Assembly (NCBI RefSeq): GCF_000014745.1
Contig: NC_008347.1
Location: forward strand, 2,434,001 to 2,498,000
Length of the DNA stretch: 64,000 nt
Source: Maricaulis maris MCS10
GTDB lineage: Bacteria > Pseudomonadota > Alphaproteobacteria > Caulobacterales > Maricaulaceae
Direction: 5' to 3'
A model generated the notes under the pieces. That model worked only from the letters and a program-made list of their open reading frames with translations, did not search any database and had not been told where the DNA came from. Shown piece by piece: positions 55,648 to 64,000 of the stretch. Position numbers and translations under genes: made by a program. Position 1 is the stretch's first letter; each line of letters starts with the position of its first letter.

Positions 55648-55833
55648 TCGTCGACTCTCACCACCATCTGGTCGGCCCGGCTTGGCATTTTTGCCTATAC
55701 GGGACCTCGCTCCAGTTTTCCACGATTGGGTTAGCGAGACGTTTACGCCAGCGGTTGGGTGATGGCGCGGGCGACTGGAAAAGGTTGATCAGAACGGCTC
55801 GATTTCCACGCCCGATCCGCTAGGTTTACCGGT

Positions 55834-57732
55834 ATGAGTCAGCCCCCTGCCGATCCCGACGCTTTCAAGCGCGCCCTGTCCATCACCACCCGCGCCATTG
55901 CCGGCGACCGGGACCTCGACGTTCGCTTTGGCGGCGAGATTGCCGGCCTGTCAGGCGGCCGGATGGTTCTGCCCAATCCGGGGACCGAACCGTCGGTCGA
56001 AGCCGCTGCTGCCGTGCGCGGACGCGCCGACGCGCTGGCCTTGCGCCTGGCCCATCACGATGAAGCCGCCCACGCCCGCATCCTGCCGCCTGGTGCCACG
56101 GCGCGAGCCATCTTCCACGCCGCCGAACAGGCCCGGGTCGAGGGCCTCGGTGCCCGTGACATGCGCGGGATGGCCGGCAATCTGGACGCCGCCCTTGCCA
56201 TACGCTGCAAGCAGAAAGGCTGGCAGCGGGTCGAGGACCGGCAGGCTGCACCCATGGAGGAAGCCCTCGCCCTTCTGGTCCGCGAACGCATCACCGGGCA
56301 ACCCTCACCGAAAGAAGCCGACGGGCTGATGAATTTATGGCGCGACCAGATGGAGGCTGTCGCCGGCCTCTCACTCGACGCGCTCGCCGAAAACGCCGAC
56401 GACCAGACCGCCTTCGCCGACCTGTTGCGGACCGTCATCCACGATCTCGACCTTTCGGACGAGCTGGGCGGCGATCCCGAACAGTCCGAAAATCCTGATG
56501 ACGAGGATGAAGGCGTCGATCGCGAGGAACGCACCGGCGACGATGCCGAGGGCGATGACCAGCAGGGCGACCAGCCCGATACCCCGGACGCGGCTGGAAC
56601 AGCCGGCGATGAGGAAGAAATCAACGCCGATACGGACGATGCCGATACCCGCATCGATGCCATGGACGATGAAGGCTCGGCCCAGACCGCGATGCGGCCG
56701 AACTGGCAGCCGTCAGGCGATGACAATGCCAAGTCCTACAAGGTCTTCACCCGCGAGTTCGACGAGGTCATCCAGGCCTCCGACCTGTGTGACAGCGAAG
56801 AGCTGGAGCGCTTGCGCAAATATCTCGACAATACGCTCAAAGGCCTCGACCAGGTCGTTGGCCGCCTCGCCAATCGCCTGCAACGCCGCCTGATGGCACA
56901 GCAGGAACGGGCCTGGAAATTCGACCTCGAGGAAGGCGTGCTCGATGGCTCGCGGCTCGCCCGTGTGATCGCCGATCCGACCCTGCCGCTCTCCTACAAG
57001 CAGGAGAGCGATACCGAGTTTCGCGATACCATCGTCACCCTGGTGCTGGACAATTCCGGCTCGATGCGCGGCCGTCCGATCATGGTCGCGGCGGCATGCG
57101 CCGACATCCTCGCCCGCACGCTGGAACGCTGCGGCGTGAAGACCGAAATCCTCGGCTTCACCACCAAGGCCTGGAAGGGCGGGCGCTCGAAGGAGAAATG
57201 GCTGGCCGACGGCAAGCCGCCGCATCCGGGCCGGCTCAATGATCTGCGCCATATCATCTACAAGGCCGCCGATACGCCCTGGCGCCGCGCCCGGGTCAAT
57301 CTCGGCCTGATGATGCGCGAAGGCCTGCTCAAGGAAAACATCGATGGCGAGGCCCTGCAATGGGCCTGGAAGCGCATGGCCGCCCGCCCTGAACAACGCC
57401 GCATCATGATGGTGATCTCCGACGGCGCCCCGGTCGATGACGGCACCCAGTCGGCCAATTCCGCCGGCTATCTGGAACGCCATCTGCGCGAAACCATCGC
57501 CATGATCGAGACCCGTTCGGAAGTCGAGCTGCTCGCCATCGGCATCGGCCATGACGTCACCCGCTGGTATCGCCGCGCGGTGACCATCAATGATGTCGAG
57601 CAACTCGGCGGCGCCATGACCGACCAGCTGGCGGCGCTGTTCGACGAGGATGGTGGCGGCAAAGCCGGCTTCTCCAGCGGCAAGCCGGGTCTCAACCGGG
57701 TCGATTTCTCGTCGATTGCCGGGCGAGTCTAG
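55834..57732 (+). CDS. cobT: Cobaltochelatase subunit CobT
   Basis: A 632-residue partner of CobS. The N-terminal helical part (about 1-200) is followed by a strongly acidic linker at about 200-285 and a C-terminal von Willebrand A domain with the MIDAS motif [11 protein letters not shown] at about 406 and [11 protein letters not shown] at about 527. CobT docks the CobS ring to CobN during cobalt insertion in aerobic B12 synthesis. Length and layout are typical. Start at ATG 55834 ([10 protein letters not shown]). It is separated from cobS by seven genes or so of copper handling, FAD oxidoreductase and flagellin, which is unusual. Confidence 0.96.
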   Translation: MSQPPADPDAFKRALSITTRAIAGDRDLDVRFGGEIAGLSGGRMVLPNPGTEPSVEAAAAVRGRADALALRLAHHDEAAHARILPPGATARAIFHAAEQARVEGLGARDMRGMAGNLDAALAIRCKQKGWQRVEDRQAAPMEEALALLVRERITGQPSPKEADGLMNLWRDQMEAVAGLSLDALAENADDQTAFADLLRTVIHDLDLSDELGGDPEQSENPDDEDEGVDREERTGDDAEGDDQQGDQPDTPDAAGTAGDEEEINADTDDADTRIDAMDDEGSAQTAMRPNWQPSGDDNAKSYKVFTREFDEVIQASDLCDSEELERLRKYLDNTLKGLDQVVGRLANRLQRRLMAQQERAWKFDLEEGVLDGSRLARVIADPTLPLSYKQESDTEFRDTIVTLVLDNSGSMRGRPIMVAAACADILARTLERCGVKTEILGFTTKAWKGGRSKEKWLADGKPPHPGRLNDLRHIIYKAADTPWRRARVNLGLMMREGLLKENIDGEALQWAWKRMAARPEQRRIMMVISDGAPVDDGTQSANSAGYLERHLRETIAMIETRSEVELLAIGIGHDVTRWYRRAVTINDVEQLGGAMTDQLAALFDEDGGGKAGFSSGKPGLNRVDFSSIAGRV

Positions 57733-57802
57733 GGGGCTGGTCCGTCCCGCCGCACCGGTCTAGACAGGCCCTATCCTCGTAGCTGCGAACAAGGCCGGCC
57801 CC

Positions 57803-58759
57803 ATGCGCTCTTTGCTTCTCCCCCTACTCCCGCTGTGTCTGGCGGCCTGCTCGCCCGATGTGGAGATGACCCAAGCCGGCAGTCAGGCCGTTCCGCTCTA
57901 TGAGCAATCACCGGATCGGACGGATCTGGACCGGCTGAGCTATCTGGGCGGGGTCGTGCTGAACCATCCGGATGACCGCTTCGGCGGTTTCTCGGCCCTT
58001 ACGCTTTCGGCCGATGGTTCCCGCATCCTCGCCGTGTCCGACAGCGCCTATTGGGTAACTGCCAATATCGACTGGAGCGGGACCGACGGGAACCTCCATG
58101 TCGGCGGGTTCTCGATCGCCCCCATCCTTTCCCGCACCGGCGATCCGCTGGGCGGACGGGCCGCCGACAGCGAGGCCATCGCCGATCTGGGTGGCGGCGC
58201 CTACGCCGTCAGTTTCGAACGCGAACACCGGATCAATACCTATGCGCTGGGTGAGGACTGGAGCCAGCTGGACAGTGTAGGAGAAGCGTTTCCGGCGCCG
58301 CCGGGTGCGGCCGAATTCACCGATAATGGCGGCATGGAAGGGCTCACCACCCTGCCCGATGGCGCCCTGCTGGCGGGCATCGAGGATGGCAGTGACGGCG
58401 TCTATCCGCTCTGGCTGCGTCGGGACGGGGACTGGTCCCGGTCCGATCTGGCGGCCGAGCCGGATTATGGCCTGACCTCGCTGGATTATCATGACGGCCA
58501 TGTCTACGCGCTTGAACGCTTCTGGCAGTCCGGCATCGGCAACCGGATCCGTATCCTGCGCTTTGCGGTCGACGCCCTGGAAGCCGGCACCCCCATCGAA
58601 GCGGAACTGCTCGGGACATTGGAGGCCGGCATGACAGTCGACAATTTCGAGGGCCTCGCCATCACCGAACGCGATGGCCGGACCGTCCTCCTGCTGATGT
58701 CCGACGATAATTACAGCGGCTCCCAGCGGACTTTGCTTCTGGCCTTCCAGCTCGACTAG
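57803..58759 (+). CDS. Phytase-like (esterase-like activity) lipoprotein
   Basis: A 318-residue lipoprotein (lipobox CLAAC, Cys16) of the 'esterase-like activity of phytase' family. GGFSALTLSADGSRILAVSDSAYWV at about 62-86 and NGGMEGLTTLPDGALLAGIEDG at about 175-196, then VDNFEGLAITERDGRTVLLLMSDDNYSGSQRTLLLAF at the end, follow the beta-propeller pattern of this group, with FEGLA and SDDN segments that hold metal-binding or catalytic residues. It probably acts in the periplasm on a phosphoester or lactone; the substrate is not known. It starts 70 bp after cobT. Confidence 0.85.
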   Translation: MRSLLLPLLPLCLAACSPDVEMTQAGSQAVPLYEQSPDRTDLDRLSYLGGVVLNHPDDRFGGFSALTLSADGSRILAVSDSAYWVTANIDWSGTDGNLHVGGFSIAPILSRTGDPLGGRAADSEAIADLGGGAYAVSFEREHRINTYALGEDWSQLDSVGEAFPAPPGAAEFTDNGGMEGLTTLPDGALLAGIEDGSDGVYPLWLRRDGDWSRSDLAAEPDYGLTSLDYHDGHVYALERFWQSGIGNRIRILRFAVDALEAGTPIEAELLGTLEAGMTVDNFEGLAITERDGRTVLLLMSDDNYSGSQRTLLLAFQLD

Positions 58760-58914
58760 GCCCGCCCCTATTCCCCATTGAGCGGCCTTCCCGCCCGCCT
58801 GGCGACGCAAGCGCGTCAGACCGCAATGCCCGGATGACAGGCGGGAAGGCGCGCCCGAACAGCTCCTTTCATGCGTTTGAAGTGATCGACAGGCTTGCCC
58901 GCGCCACGGCGAGA
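58760..58914. other. Intergenic stretch before the repeat, no gene seen
   Basis: This 155-bp stretch after the phytase-like gene holds no convincing gene. It includes a run with two short near-inverted parts (TTCCCGCCCGCCTGG and GACAGGCGGGAAGG, around 58788 and 58837) that could form a transcript-end hairpin. Confidence 0.4.
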
Positions 58915-59370
58915 TCGCCTGGCGGTTTGGGCAGTAGAGGGGTGCGAGGTGCCTTGCCGGTGCCTAGCTATGTAAATGTTTGTGGGTGGCGCCGGGGGCA
59001 CCTCGCACACGGAGATTTACTCAGGTCCCTTACGGGTCCCGTCTCGAAACCGACAGGATCAAACGGTCGAGCTTTGTGCCGCCGTCCTGCCAATGGCCAC
59101 GCCGGGTCAGGTGATGGTCAACTCCACCCAACCGGACGAGCTCCGTCCTCCCCACGCCCCCGGATAACCAATCCGGGCCTCAGGTGACGTGGGAACGGGG
59201 CGATTATCGGTCGGGACCGAGGGGGTGGGGATAAGTTTTCTGGATTTTTTCGCAGAGCGCATTTTCCCTCTCCCTTGGGAAAGGGCCAGGGTTAGGGGTA
59301 AATCCCGGTGAATGCAGGAGGAATCCCCCCTCATCCGCGCTACGCGCACCTTCTCCCAAGGGAGAAGGAA
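58915..59370. repeat. Dispersed intergenic repeat, copy B (about 450 bp)
   Basis: This is the counterpart of 21098-21555, in inverted orientation. It has the hairpin at 58942-59008 with the perfect 12-bp arms GTGCGAGGTGCC and GGCACCTCGCAC followed by ACGGAGATTTACTCAGG, a long middle part (GAGCTTTGTG and GGCCACGCCGGGT are shared), the A-rich block (GGATTTTTTCGCAGAGC), a CCCTCTCCC-TT-GGGAAAGGG stem with one mismatch (59266-59285) and the palindrome CCTTCTCCC/GGGAGAAGG at 59349-59368. The 12-bp arms are kept exactly while the loop differs. Frames are open but not convincingly coding. Confidence 0.8.
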
Positions 59371-59389
59371 AGGGCGTGCGCAGCGGGGA

Positions 59390-59525
59390 TAAAGCGTGCA
59401 TCCAGGTCCTTCCCCTTGATGGGGAAGGTGGGCCGAGGCGCAGCCTCGGGTCGGATCGGGTGAGACGCGCCAGCGTCCCGGCACCAACCTCCCCTCACCC
59501 ACTCCGTCTGGCCGCTACGCGCCCA
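59390..59525. repeat. Intergenic repeat module C, second copy
   Basis: Matches the reverse complement of 39964-40095. The hairpin CCTTCCCC-TTGAT-GGGGAAGG is at 59408-59428, next to GACGCGCCAGCG and CACCCACTCCGTC segments shared with the other copy. It lies between copy B of the larger repeat and the amidohydrolase gene end. Confidence 0.75.
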
Positions 59526-59560
59526 GCCACCTCGCCTTGTCCGGGCGAGGACCTCGCGCC

Positions 59561-61300
59561 CTACTCACCGTGATGAAAGCTGTTCGGGCTCTCATAAACC
59601 ACCTCGCCATCGACCACGGTCATCCAAGGTTCGACGGTGAGGATCTCCGCTTCAGGGATGATCATGATGTCAGCGGAGAAGACCGTGAAGTCGGCGCGCA
59701 TGCCGACGGCAATCGTGCCGAGATCGTCCTCGCGGAAGGAGGCATAGGCCGGCCAGGCGGTAAAGAGTTTGAGCGCGTCCTCACGTGAGAGCGCCTCTTC
59801 CGCGTGCCAGTTTTCGCCCTGGAAACCGGACAGGTCTGCGCGGGCCACGGCGGCGTAGAATTCGATCCGCGGATCACCCTGTTCGACCGGCGCGTCCGAA
59901 CCGCCGGTGAGATGGGCACCGGCATCGAGCAGGCTCTGCCAGGCATAGGCGCCGACCAGACGGTCATCACCCAGCCGGTCCGGTGCGAAATGCAAGTCGC
60001 CGATGGCGTGGCTGGGCTGGAAGGAGGCGATCACGCCCAGTTCGGCAAAGCGGGGAATATCGGCCGGATCGACGATCTGGCTGTGCTCGTCACGCCAGCG
60101 CGGATCAGCCAGCGCCCATTCTTCCTCCGGCACCTGGGCGCGCGCTTCCTCGACCCAGTCCAGGAGGTAGCGATTCCCCCGATCACCGATTGCGTGGACA
60201 TTCATCTGGATGCCCTGACGCAGCGCGTCGGTGAAGAGGCCGATCGTCTCGTCGGCTTCCGCGATGGCGAGGCCGGAGGTTTCCGGACGGTCGGCATAGG
60301 GCTCCAGAAGGGCCGCCCCGCGCGAACCGAGCGCCCCGTCCATATAGAGCTTGACCGCGCGCGTGATGACACGCCCGCTGGCGACATCACGGTGCCCACC
60401 GGCCGCCAGCGGCGCATACCCTTCCGGCCCCACCGAAAGATAGCTGCGCAGGGGCAGCTCGCCACTGATCGCAAGGTCTTCAATGATCGGCACGATGGAC
60501 CACGGCACCGACATGTCATGGGCCCCGGTCCAGCCCAGGCTGACCAGACGCTCCGCGCCCTCGGCATAGGTCTCGCGGACGACTTCCGGAGACGGCGCCT
60601 CGACCAGTGAGGACATCGCGCCCATGGCGGTGTCGACCAGGAGGCCGGTCGGCTCACCGGCCTCGTCAAACAGGATTTCCCCGCCCGATGGAGCGACGCT
60701 GTCGCGGGTTATGCCCACGGCGTCCAGAGCCGCACTGTTGGCGATCAGGGCATGCCCGTCGGCGCGGCGCAGGATGACAGGATTGTCCGGCGAGACCGGG
60801 TCCAGATCCTGACGGGTCGGGAAACGGCCTTCCGGCCAGTGCGTCTCGATCCAGCCACGACCGGCCAGTGTTTCGCCTGCGGGCGTTTCGGCAATCGCGG
60901 CTTCAACACGCGAGACCAGCTGCGCCACCGAGGTCACATCGTCCAGATTGAGCGTGCGCTCGCGCTGACCGACATTATAGACGTGGATATGGCTGTCGGT
61001 GAAACCCGGATACATCGCGCCGCCATTGAGATCGACAAGGCGGGTCTCCTCGCCAATCCAGGCCTGGGCGGCAGCGTCGTCACCGACGAAGGCAATCCGG
61101 TTGCCGCGCACGGCGACGGCCTGAACCATGGGCTGATCATCCACGGCGGTGTAGATCGGGCCGCCCCAGATCACGAGGTCCGCAATATTGCTGGCTGGCG
61201 CTTCGTCGCCGCCTTCATCGACCGCTTCAACCGGTTCGGTCTGGCCACACCCGGCCACGGCCAGAACGGCCAGCGAAATCATCCATGTCTTGGCACTCAT
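59561..61300 (-). CDS. YtcJ-like amidohydrolase lipoprotein
   Basis: A 579-residue metal-dependent hydrolase of the COG1574 group. The lipobox VAGC (Cys19) marks it as a lipoprotein. The metal site begins with FTDSHIHVYNVG (HxH) at about 100, DGALGSRGAALLEPYAD at about 320 is the lysine/metal region of this family, NVHAIGDRGNRYLLDWVEEA at about 368 supplies further His, and TGGSDAPVEQGDPRIEFYAAV at about 470 the catalytic Asp. The substrate, an amide or cyclic amide, is not known. It is preceded by a 105-bp gap next to the rpmB terminator. Confidence 0.88.
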   Translation of the reverse strand: MSAKTWMISLAVLAVAGCGQTEPVEAVDEGGDEAPASNIADLVIWGGPIYTAVDDQPMVQAVAVRGNRIAFVGDDAAAQAWIGEETRLVDLNGGAMYPGFTDSHIHVYNVGQRERTLNLDDVTSVAQLVSRVEAAIAETPAGETLAGRGWIETHWPEGRFPTRQDLDPVSPDNPVILRRADGHALIANSAALDAVGITRDSVAPSGGEILFDEAGEPTGLLVDTAMGAMSSLVEAPSPEVVRETYAEGAERLVSLGWTGAHDMSVPWSIVPIIEDLAISGELPLRSYLSVGPEGYAPLAAGGHRDVASGRVITRAVKLYMDGALGSRGAALLEPYADRPETSGLAIAEADETIGLFTDALRQGIQMNVHAIGDRGNRYLLDWVEEARAQVPEEEWALADPRWRDEHSQIVDPADIPRFAELGVIASFQPSHAIGDLHFAPDRLGDDRLVGAYAWQSLLDAGAHLTGGSDAPVEQGDPRIEFYAAVARADLSGFQGENWHAEEALSREDALKLFTAWPAYASFREDDLGTIAVGMRADFTVFSADIMIIPEAEILTVEPWMTVVDGEVVYESPNSFHHGE

Positions 61301-61352
61301 GAGAAAGCCTCCCCGCTTGTCGCCGGGAGGCTATATCGCGTCGCCAGACACG

Positions 61353-61382
61353 ACAACGCCCGCAGCAAGCCGCGGGCGTTGT
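61353..61382 (-). terminator. Hairpin downstream of rpmB
   Basis: ACAACGCCCGC and GCGGGCGTTGT form a perfect 11-bp stem with an 8-base loop, 23 bp after the rpmB stop and before the amidohydrolase start. A U-run is weak (CGTGTC on the minus strand), so it may be a terminator of the GC-rich type or a transcript-stabilising hairpin. Confidence 0.65.
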
Positions 61383-61405
61383 AAATCCGTCAGACCGTCC
61401 GGTGC

Positions 61406-61690
61406 CTAGGCAGCCATGGCCTTCTTCAGGTCGCGCTTGATCTTCAGGGCCTTGTCCGAGAGCTTCTCGTCACGGGCCTTGAGGAGATAGACGTCCAGAC
61501 CACCGACATGGTCAACCGAGCGCAGGGCCTTGGCCGCAACGCGCAGTTTGAAGCCACGACCGAGCTTTTCAGAAGCCAGGGTCACATCGCACAGGTTCGG
61601 CAGAAAACGGCGGCGGGACTTGTTCTGAGCGTGAGAAACATTGTTTCCCGTCAAAACGCCAGTTCCCGTCAGTTCGCAACGACGCGCCAT
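61406..61690 (-). CDS. rpmB: Large ribosomal subunit protein bL28
   Basis: A 94-residue ribosomal protein L28. The start [23 protein letters not shown] and the central [45 protein letters not shown] segments are typical of the family. The ATG at 61690 is used with AAGGTG upstream, five codons inside a longer frame. Single gene followed by a hairpin; divergent from the DUF3108 gene. Confidence 0.97.
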   Translation of the reverse strand: MARRCELTGTGVLTGNNVSHAQNKSRRRFLPNLCDVTLASEKLGRGFKLRVAAKALRSVDHVGGLDVYLLKARDEKLSDKALKIKRDLKKAMAA

Positions 61691-61880
61691 AATCGCACCT
61701 TTCAAATATAAAAATCCGTGCGCACCGGTATTGCGACCAGTGCGAGAGCGGGCGAAATAAAGGAGGTATTGCGGGCCGTCAAGCTTGCCGCGTTCATCTT
61801 GCAGCCGGTTTGGATCAGTTATTGCAGTTGAACCACCATATGGGTTAGGGCCTTGGGGGCTCAGATCGGGAGAGTACCGC

Positions 61881-62693
61881 GTGAAAAAGACTTGGATTTA
61901 CGGGGCGATGGCCATGGCAGCCCTGGCTGTCCCCGCGACCGCAGCGGCGGATGACGCCGCCGTCACAGATTCCGCAGCCACCATGCAGGGTGTCACAGTC
62001 CAGTATGCCGGCTCGGTCATGGTGTTCCAGGTCGCCAATATCGTCGTGTCCAGCCAGTTTGCCGACGAGACCTACCAGGCCTCGGCCCGTTTCACTGCCG
62101 CCGGACTGGCCGCCCTTTTCACCGATGCCGACATCGAGGCCGGTGTGAGCGGCTATCGCGAAGGCGAACAATTGCAGCCCTGGCGTTACAGCCATCTCAA
62201 CCACGCCAGCTCGAAAAACCGGGTCGTCGCGATCGATTTCCCTGAAGGCGTCGCCACGCCTGACATCGAACCGCCCTTTGGCTCGATGGGCGAGCCACCG
62301 GCGACCGACGAGGAGCGTGCCGGCGCCGCTGATCCGCTGTCGACCCTTCTGGCAATGGGATTGGGCGCGGTTGAGCGCGGAACCTCCCATTGCGATGGCA
62401 CCCTTCCGGTTTTTGATGGCCGCGCACGCTATAATCTGCGCTTCGAGGATGGCGGCACGGACCGTGTCCGCACCCGTGCCTGGACAGGCGATGCCGTGGT
62501 CTGTCACGCCTATTACGAGCCGGTATCTGGCTATGAGGCCGATGAATTCCCGACCGAGGACGACATCTCCCGTCCGATCACCTTCTGGATGGCCCCCGTG
62601 CATGGCGGCGACATCCATGTCCCTGTCCGGATTCGCACCAATGCCGGCTTTGGCGGTGTGACCATCGTCGCCCGCTCGATCGCCGAACACTGA
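61881..62693 (+). CDS. DUF3108 family periplasmic protein
   Basis: A 270-residue exported protein with a signal peptide (about residues 1-23). The body is beta-rich: [52 protein letters not shown] is the typical start of the DUF3108 domain, and [35 protein letters not shown] is its end. The family is of unknown function and often lies near cell-envelope or ribosomal genes; here next to rpmB and an RNA helicase gene, an order known from related bacteria. GTG at 61881 is the start chosen, being directly before the signal peptide. Confidence 0.78.
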   Translation: MKKTWIYGAMAMAALAVPATAAADDAAVTDSAATMQGVTVQYAGSVMVFQVANIVVSSQFADETYQASARFTAAGLAALFTDADIEAGVSGYREGEQLQPWRYSHLNHASSKNRVVAIDFPEGVATPDIEPPFGSMGEPPATDEERAGAADPLSTLLAMGLGAVERGTSHCDGTLPVFDGRARYNLRFEDGGTDRVRTRAWTGDAVVCHAYYEPVSGYEADEFPTEDDISRPITFWMAPVHGGDIHVPVRIRTNAGFGGVTIVARSIAEH

Positions 62694-62760
62694 TCCCGGC
62701 GCGGCCCGCAAGGTCGCGCAGGATTGCCCGGACCGGGTCTTGTGTGTGAGGAGTAGCCAC

Positions 62761-64000
62761 ATGGCGCTTCACCGCAATGAGCCCGGCCAGGTCACGGCTG
62801 CCCTGGGCCCCACCAATACCGGCAAGACCCATCTCGCTGTCGAGCGCATGCTGGGTCGCGCCTCCGGCATGATCGGCCTGCCGCTGCGGCTGCTGGCCCG
62901 GGAGATCTATGACCGGGTAGTCAAGGCCAAGGGCGAAGCGGCGGTCGCCCTGATCACGGGCGAGGAGAAGATCGTCCCGCCCAATGCCCGCTATTTCATC
63001 TGCACGGTCGAATCCATGCCGGTGGAGAAACGGGTCGCCTTTGTCGCCGTCGACGAGATCCAGCTGGGGGCCGACACCGAGCGCGGCCATGTCTTCACCG
63101 ACCGGCTGTTGCGGGCCCGCGGCACCGAGGAGACCATGCTGCTGGGTGCAGGCACCATGTATCGCATGGTACGCGAGCTCGTGCCCGAGGCCGAGATCAC
63201 CTATCGCGAGCGCTTCTCGCAACTGACCTATGCCGGCCCCGCCAACCTCACCCGTCTGCCGCGCCGCTCGGCCGTCGTCGCCTTCTCGGCCGAGGCGGTC
63301 TATGCGATCGCGGAATTGCTGCGGCGTCGCCGCGGCGGGGCAGCGGTGGTGATGGGCGGCCTGTCACCGCGCACCCGCAATGCCCAGGTCGAGCTCTACC
63401 AGTCCGGCGAGGTCGATTTCCTGGTCGCCACCGACGCCATCGGCATGGGGCTGAACATGGATATTGACCATGTCGCCTTCGCCGAGAGCCGCAAGTTTGA
63501 TGGCCGCCGACGTCGCCGCCTGACCGCCGCCGAGATGGCCCAGATCGCCGGCCGCGCCGGTCGCTTCCGCAATGACGGGACGTTCGGCGAGACCGCCGAC
63601 TGCCGCCCTTTCGATCCCGATCTGGTCGAAGCCATTGAAAGCCACCGCTTCGCGCCGGTTGAAAAGCTGCAATGGCGCAATCCCGACCTCGACGAACGAT
63701 CACTGGAAGCGCTCCAGTTCACCCTCGGAAAACCGTCGCGCGACCGCCTGCTGGAACGGGTCGCAGAGGCGTCTGACGAAAAGGCGCTGGGCGTGCTGGC
63801 GTCCGATCGCGAGATCCGCGACCGCGTCACCTCCCCCGCCGCCGTGCGCCGGCTGTGGGATGCCTGCCGCCTGCCCGACTTCCGCAAGGCGACGCTCGAC
63901 GCCCATGCCCGGCTCATCAAGTCGATCTATCTGCACCTGACCGGGCCCGGCGGGCGCCTGCCTGATGACTGGATGGCCGGTCAGCTGGAACGCTTCAAGA
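62761..64000 (+). CDS. SUV3-like superfamily 2 RNA helicase, 3' end beyond window
   Basis: At least 413 residues of a helicase related to mitochondrial SUV3, which unwinds RNA and double-stranded nucleic acids. Walker A GPTNTGKTH lies at 17-25, VDEIQLG (motif II) at about 97-103, and the C-terminal RecA half has GGLSPRTRNAQVELYQSG, VATDAIGMGLNM and QIAGRAGRF at about 262 (motif VI). GAGGAG lies seven bases before the ATG at 62761, 67 bp after the DUF3108 gene. The 3' part is cut off by the window end. Alphaproteobacterial members are often followed by an S4-domain protein and ferredoxin genes, not visible here. Confidence 0.92.
   Translation, partial: MALHRNEPGQVTAALGPTNTGKTHLAVERMLGRASGMIGLPLRLLAREIYDRVVKAKGEAAVALITGEEKIVPPNARYFICTVESMPVEKRVAFVAVDEIQLGADTERGHVFTDRLLRARGTEETMLLGAGTMYRMVRELVPEAEITYRERFSQLTYAGPANLTRLPRRSAVVAFSAEAVYAIAELLRRRRGGAAVVMGGLSPRTRNAQVELYQSGEVDFLVATDAIGMGLNMDIDHVAFAESRKFDGRRRRRLTAAEMAQIAGRAGRFRNDGTFGETADCRPFDPDLVEAIESHRFAPVEKLQWRNPDLDERSLEALQFTLGKPSRDRLLERVAEASDEKALGVLASDREIRDRVTSPAAVRRLWDACRLPDFRKATLDAHARLIKSIYLHLTGPGGRLPDDWMAGQLERFK

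Noticed and set aside
58834-59187. Open frame of 117 codons in the repeat, similar in translation to one at 21344-21538 (minus)
   Set aside because: More than one frame of the two repeat copies is similar (for example GWRRGHLAHGDLLR and GGAGGTSHTEIYSG), which points to DNA-level similarity, not a protein. No ribosome site or hydrophobic/fold pattern supports it.

Overview
The window looks like a chromosomal segment of a GC-rich alphaproteobacterium, most plausibly a stalked/dimorphic marine relative of Maricaulis or Hyphomonas. This is an inference from gene content and order: divergent ubiG/lysC-ptsP, ubiA opposite rsmE-gshA, comF-grxC-nitrilase-DUF1178, xerD-accA beside aroK-aroB, bolA/J-domain/cobS, plus an Alphaproteobacteria-type flagellin and a short Flp pilin. 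No tRNA, rRNA, CRISPR array, transposase or integrase of a mobile element was recognised. Almost all of the sequence is tightly packed protein-coding genes on both strands; coxB is cut at the left edge and a SUV3-like helicase at the right edge.

Layout. 0-6.4 kb: coxB (partial), a TPR protein, tldD, a TonB-dependent receptor and a secreted two-lobed aspartyl protease. 6.4-11.7 kb: peptide/H+ symporter, gshA, rsmE, ubiA. 11.8-19.1 kb: a catalytic/non-catalytic M16 peptidase pair, VOC protein, methyltransferase, MarR regulator, enoyl-CoA hydratase, serine hydrolase and a BLUF-like protein lacking the photochemical residues. 19.3-31.5 kb: UbiD-type decarboxylase, a repeat-rich gap, LOG-family protein, a second two-lobed protease with a PDZ domain, threonine-aldolase-like enzyme, ArsC/Spx-like protein, ispG, a RodZ-like protein, ptsP, lysC and ubiG. 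31.5-40 kb: DUF1178, nitrilase, glutaredoxin, ComF, NDUFAF5-like methyltransferase, orphan Flp pilin, mutT, parvulin-type lipoprotein, secA and a GNAT acetyltransferase.

40-50.4 kb: accA, xerD, a secreted protein and a 46-residue membrane peptide form one leftward run; aroK-aroB-CorC-like genes form a rightward operon; then a lipoprotein, bolA, a J-domain gene, a membrane protein and cobS. 50.4-55.6 kb: a copper block (CusF-like protein, multicopper oxidase, TolC-like outer-membrane factor, divergent csoR with a 17-bp palindrome between), an FAD oxidoreductase and an orphan flagellin. This block separates cobS from cobT. 55.8-64 kb: cobT, phytase-like lipoprotein, a second repeat-rich gap, amidohydrolase lipoprotein, rpmB, DUF3108 protein and the helicase.

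The most unusual non-coding signal is a dispersed repeat of about 450 bp present twice in inverted orientation (about 21.1-21.56 kb and 58.9-59.4 kb), with a perfect 12-bp-arm hairpin and several short GC-rich palindromes; a separate module of about 130 bp is shared by the 40.0-kb and 59.4-kb gaps. The protein-level highlights are the degenerate BLUF protein, the two single-chain two-lobed aspartyl proteases, the translationally coupled 46-residue membrane peptide and the copper block between cobS and cobT.
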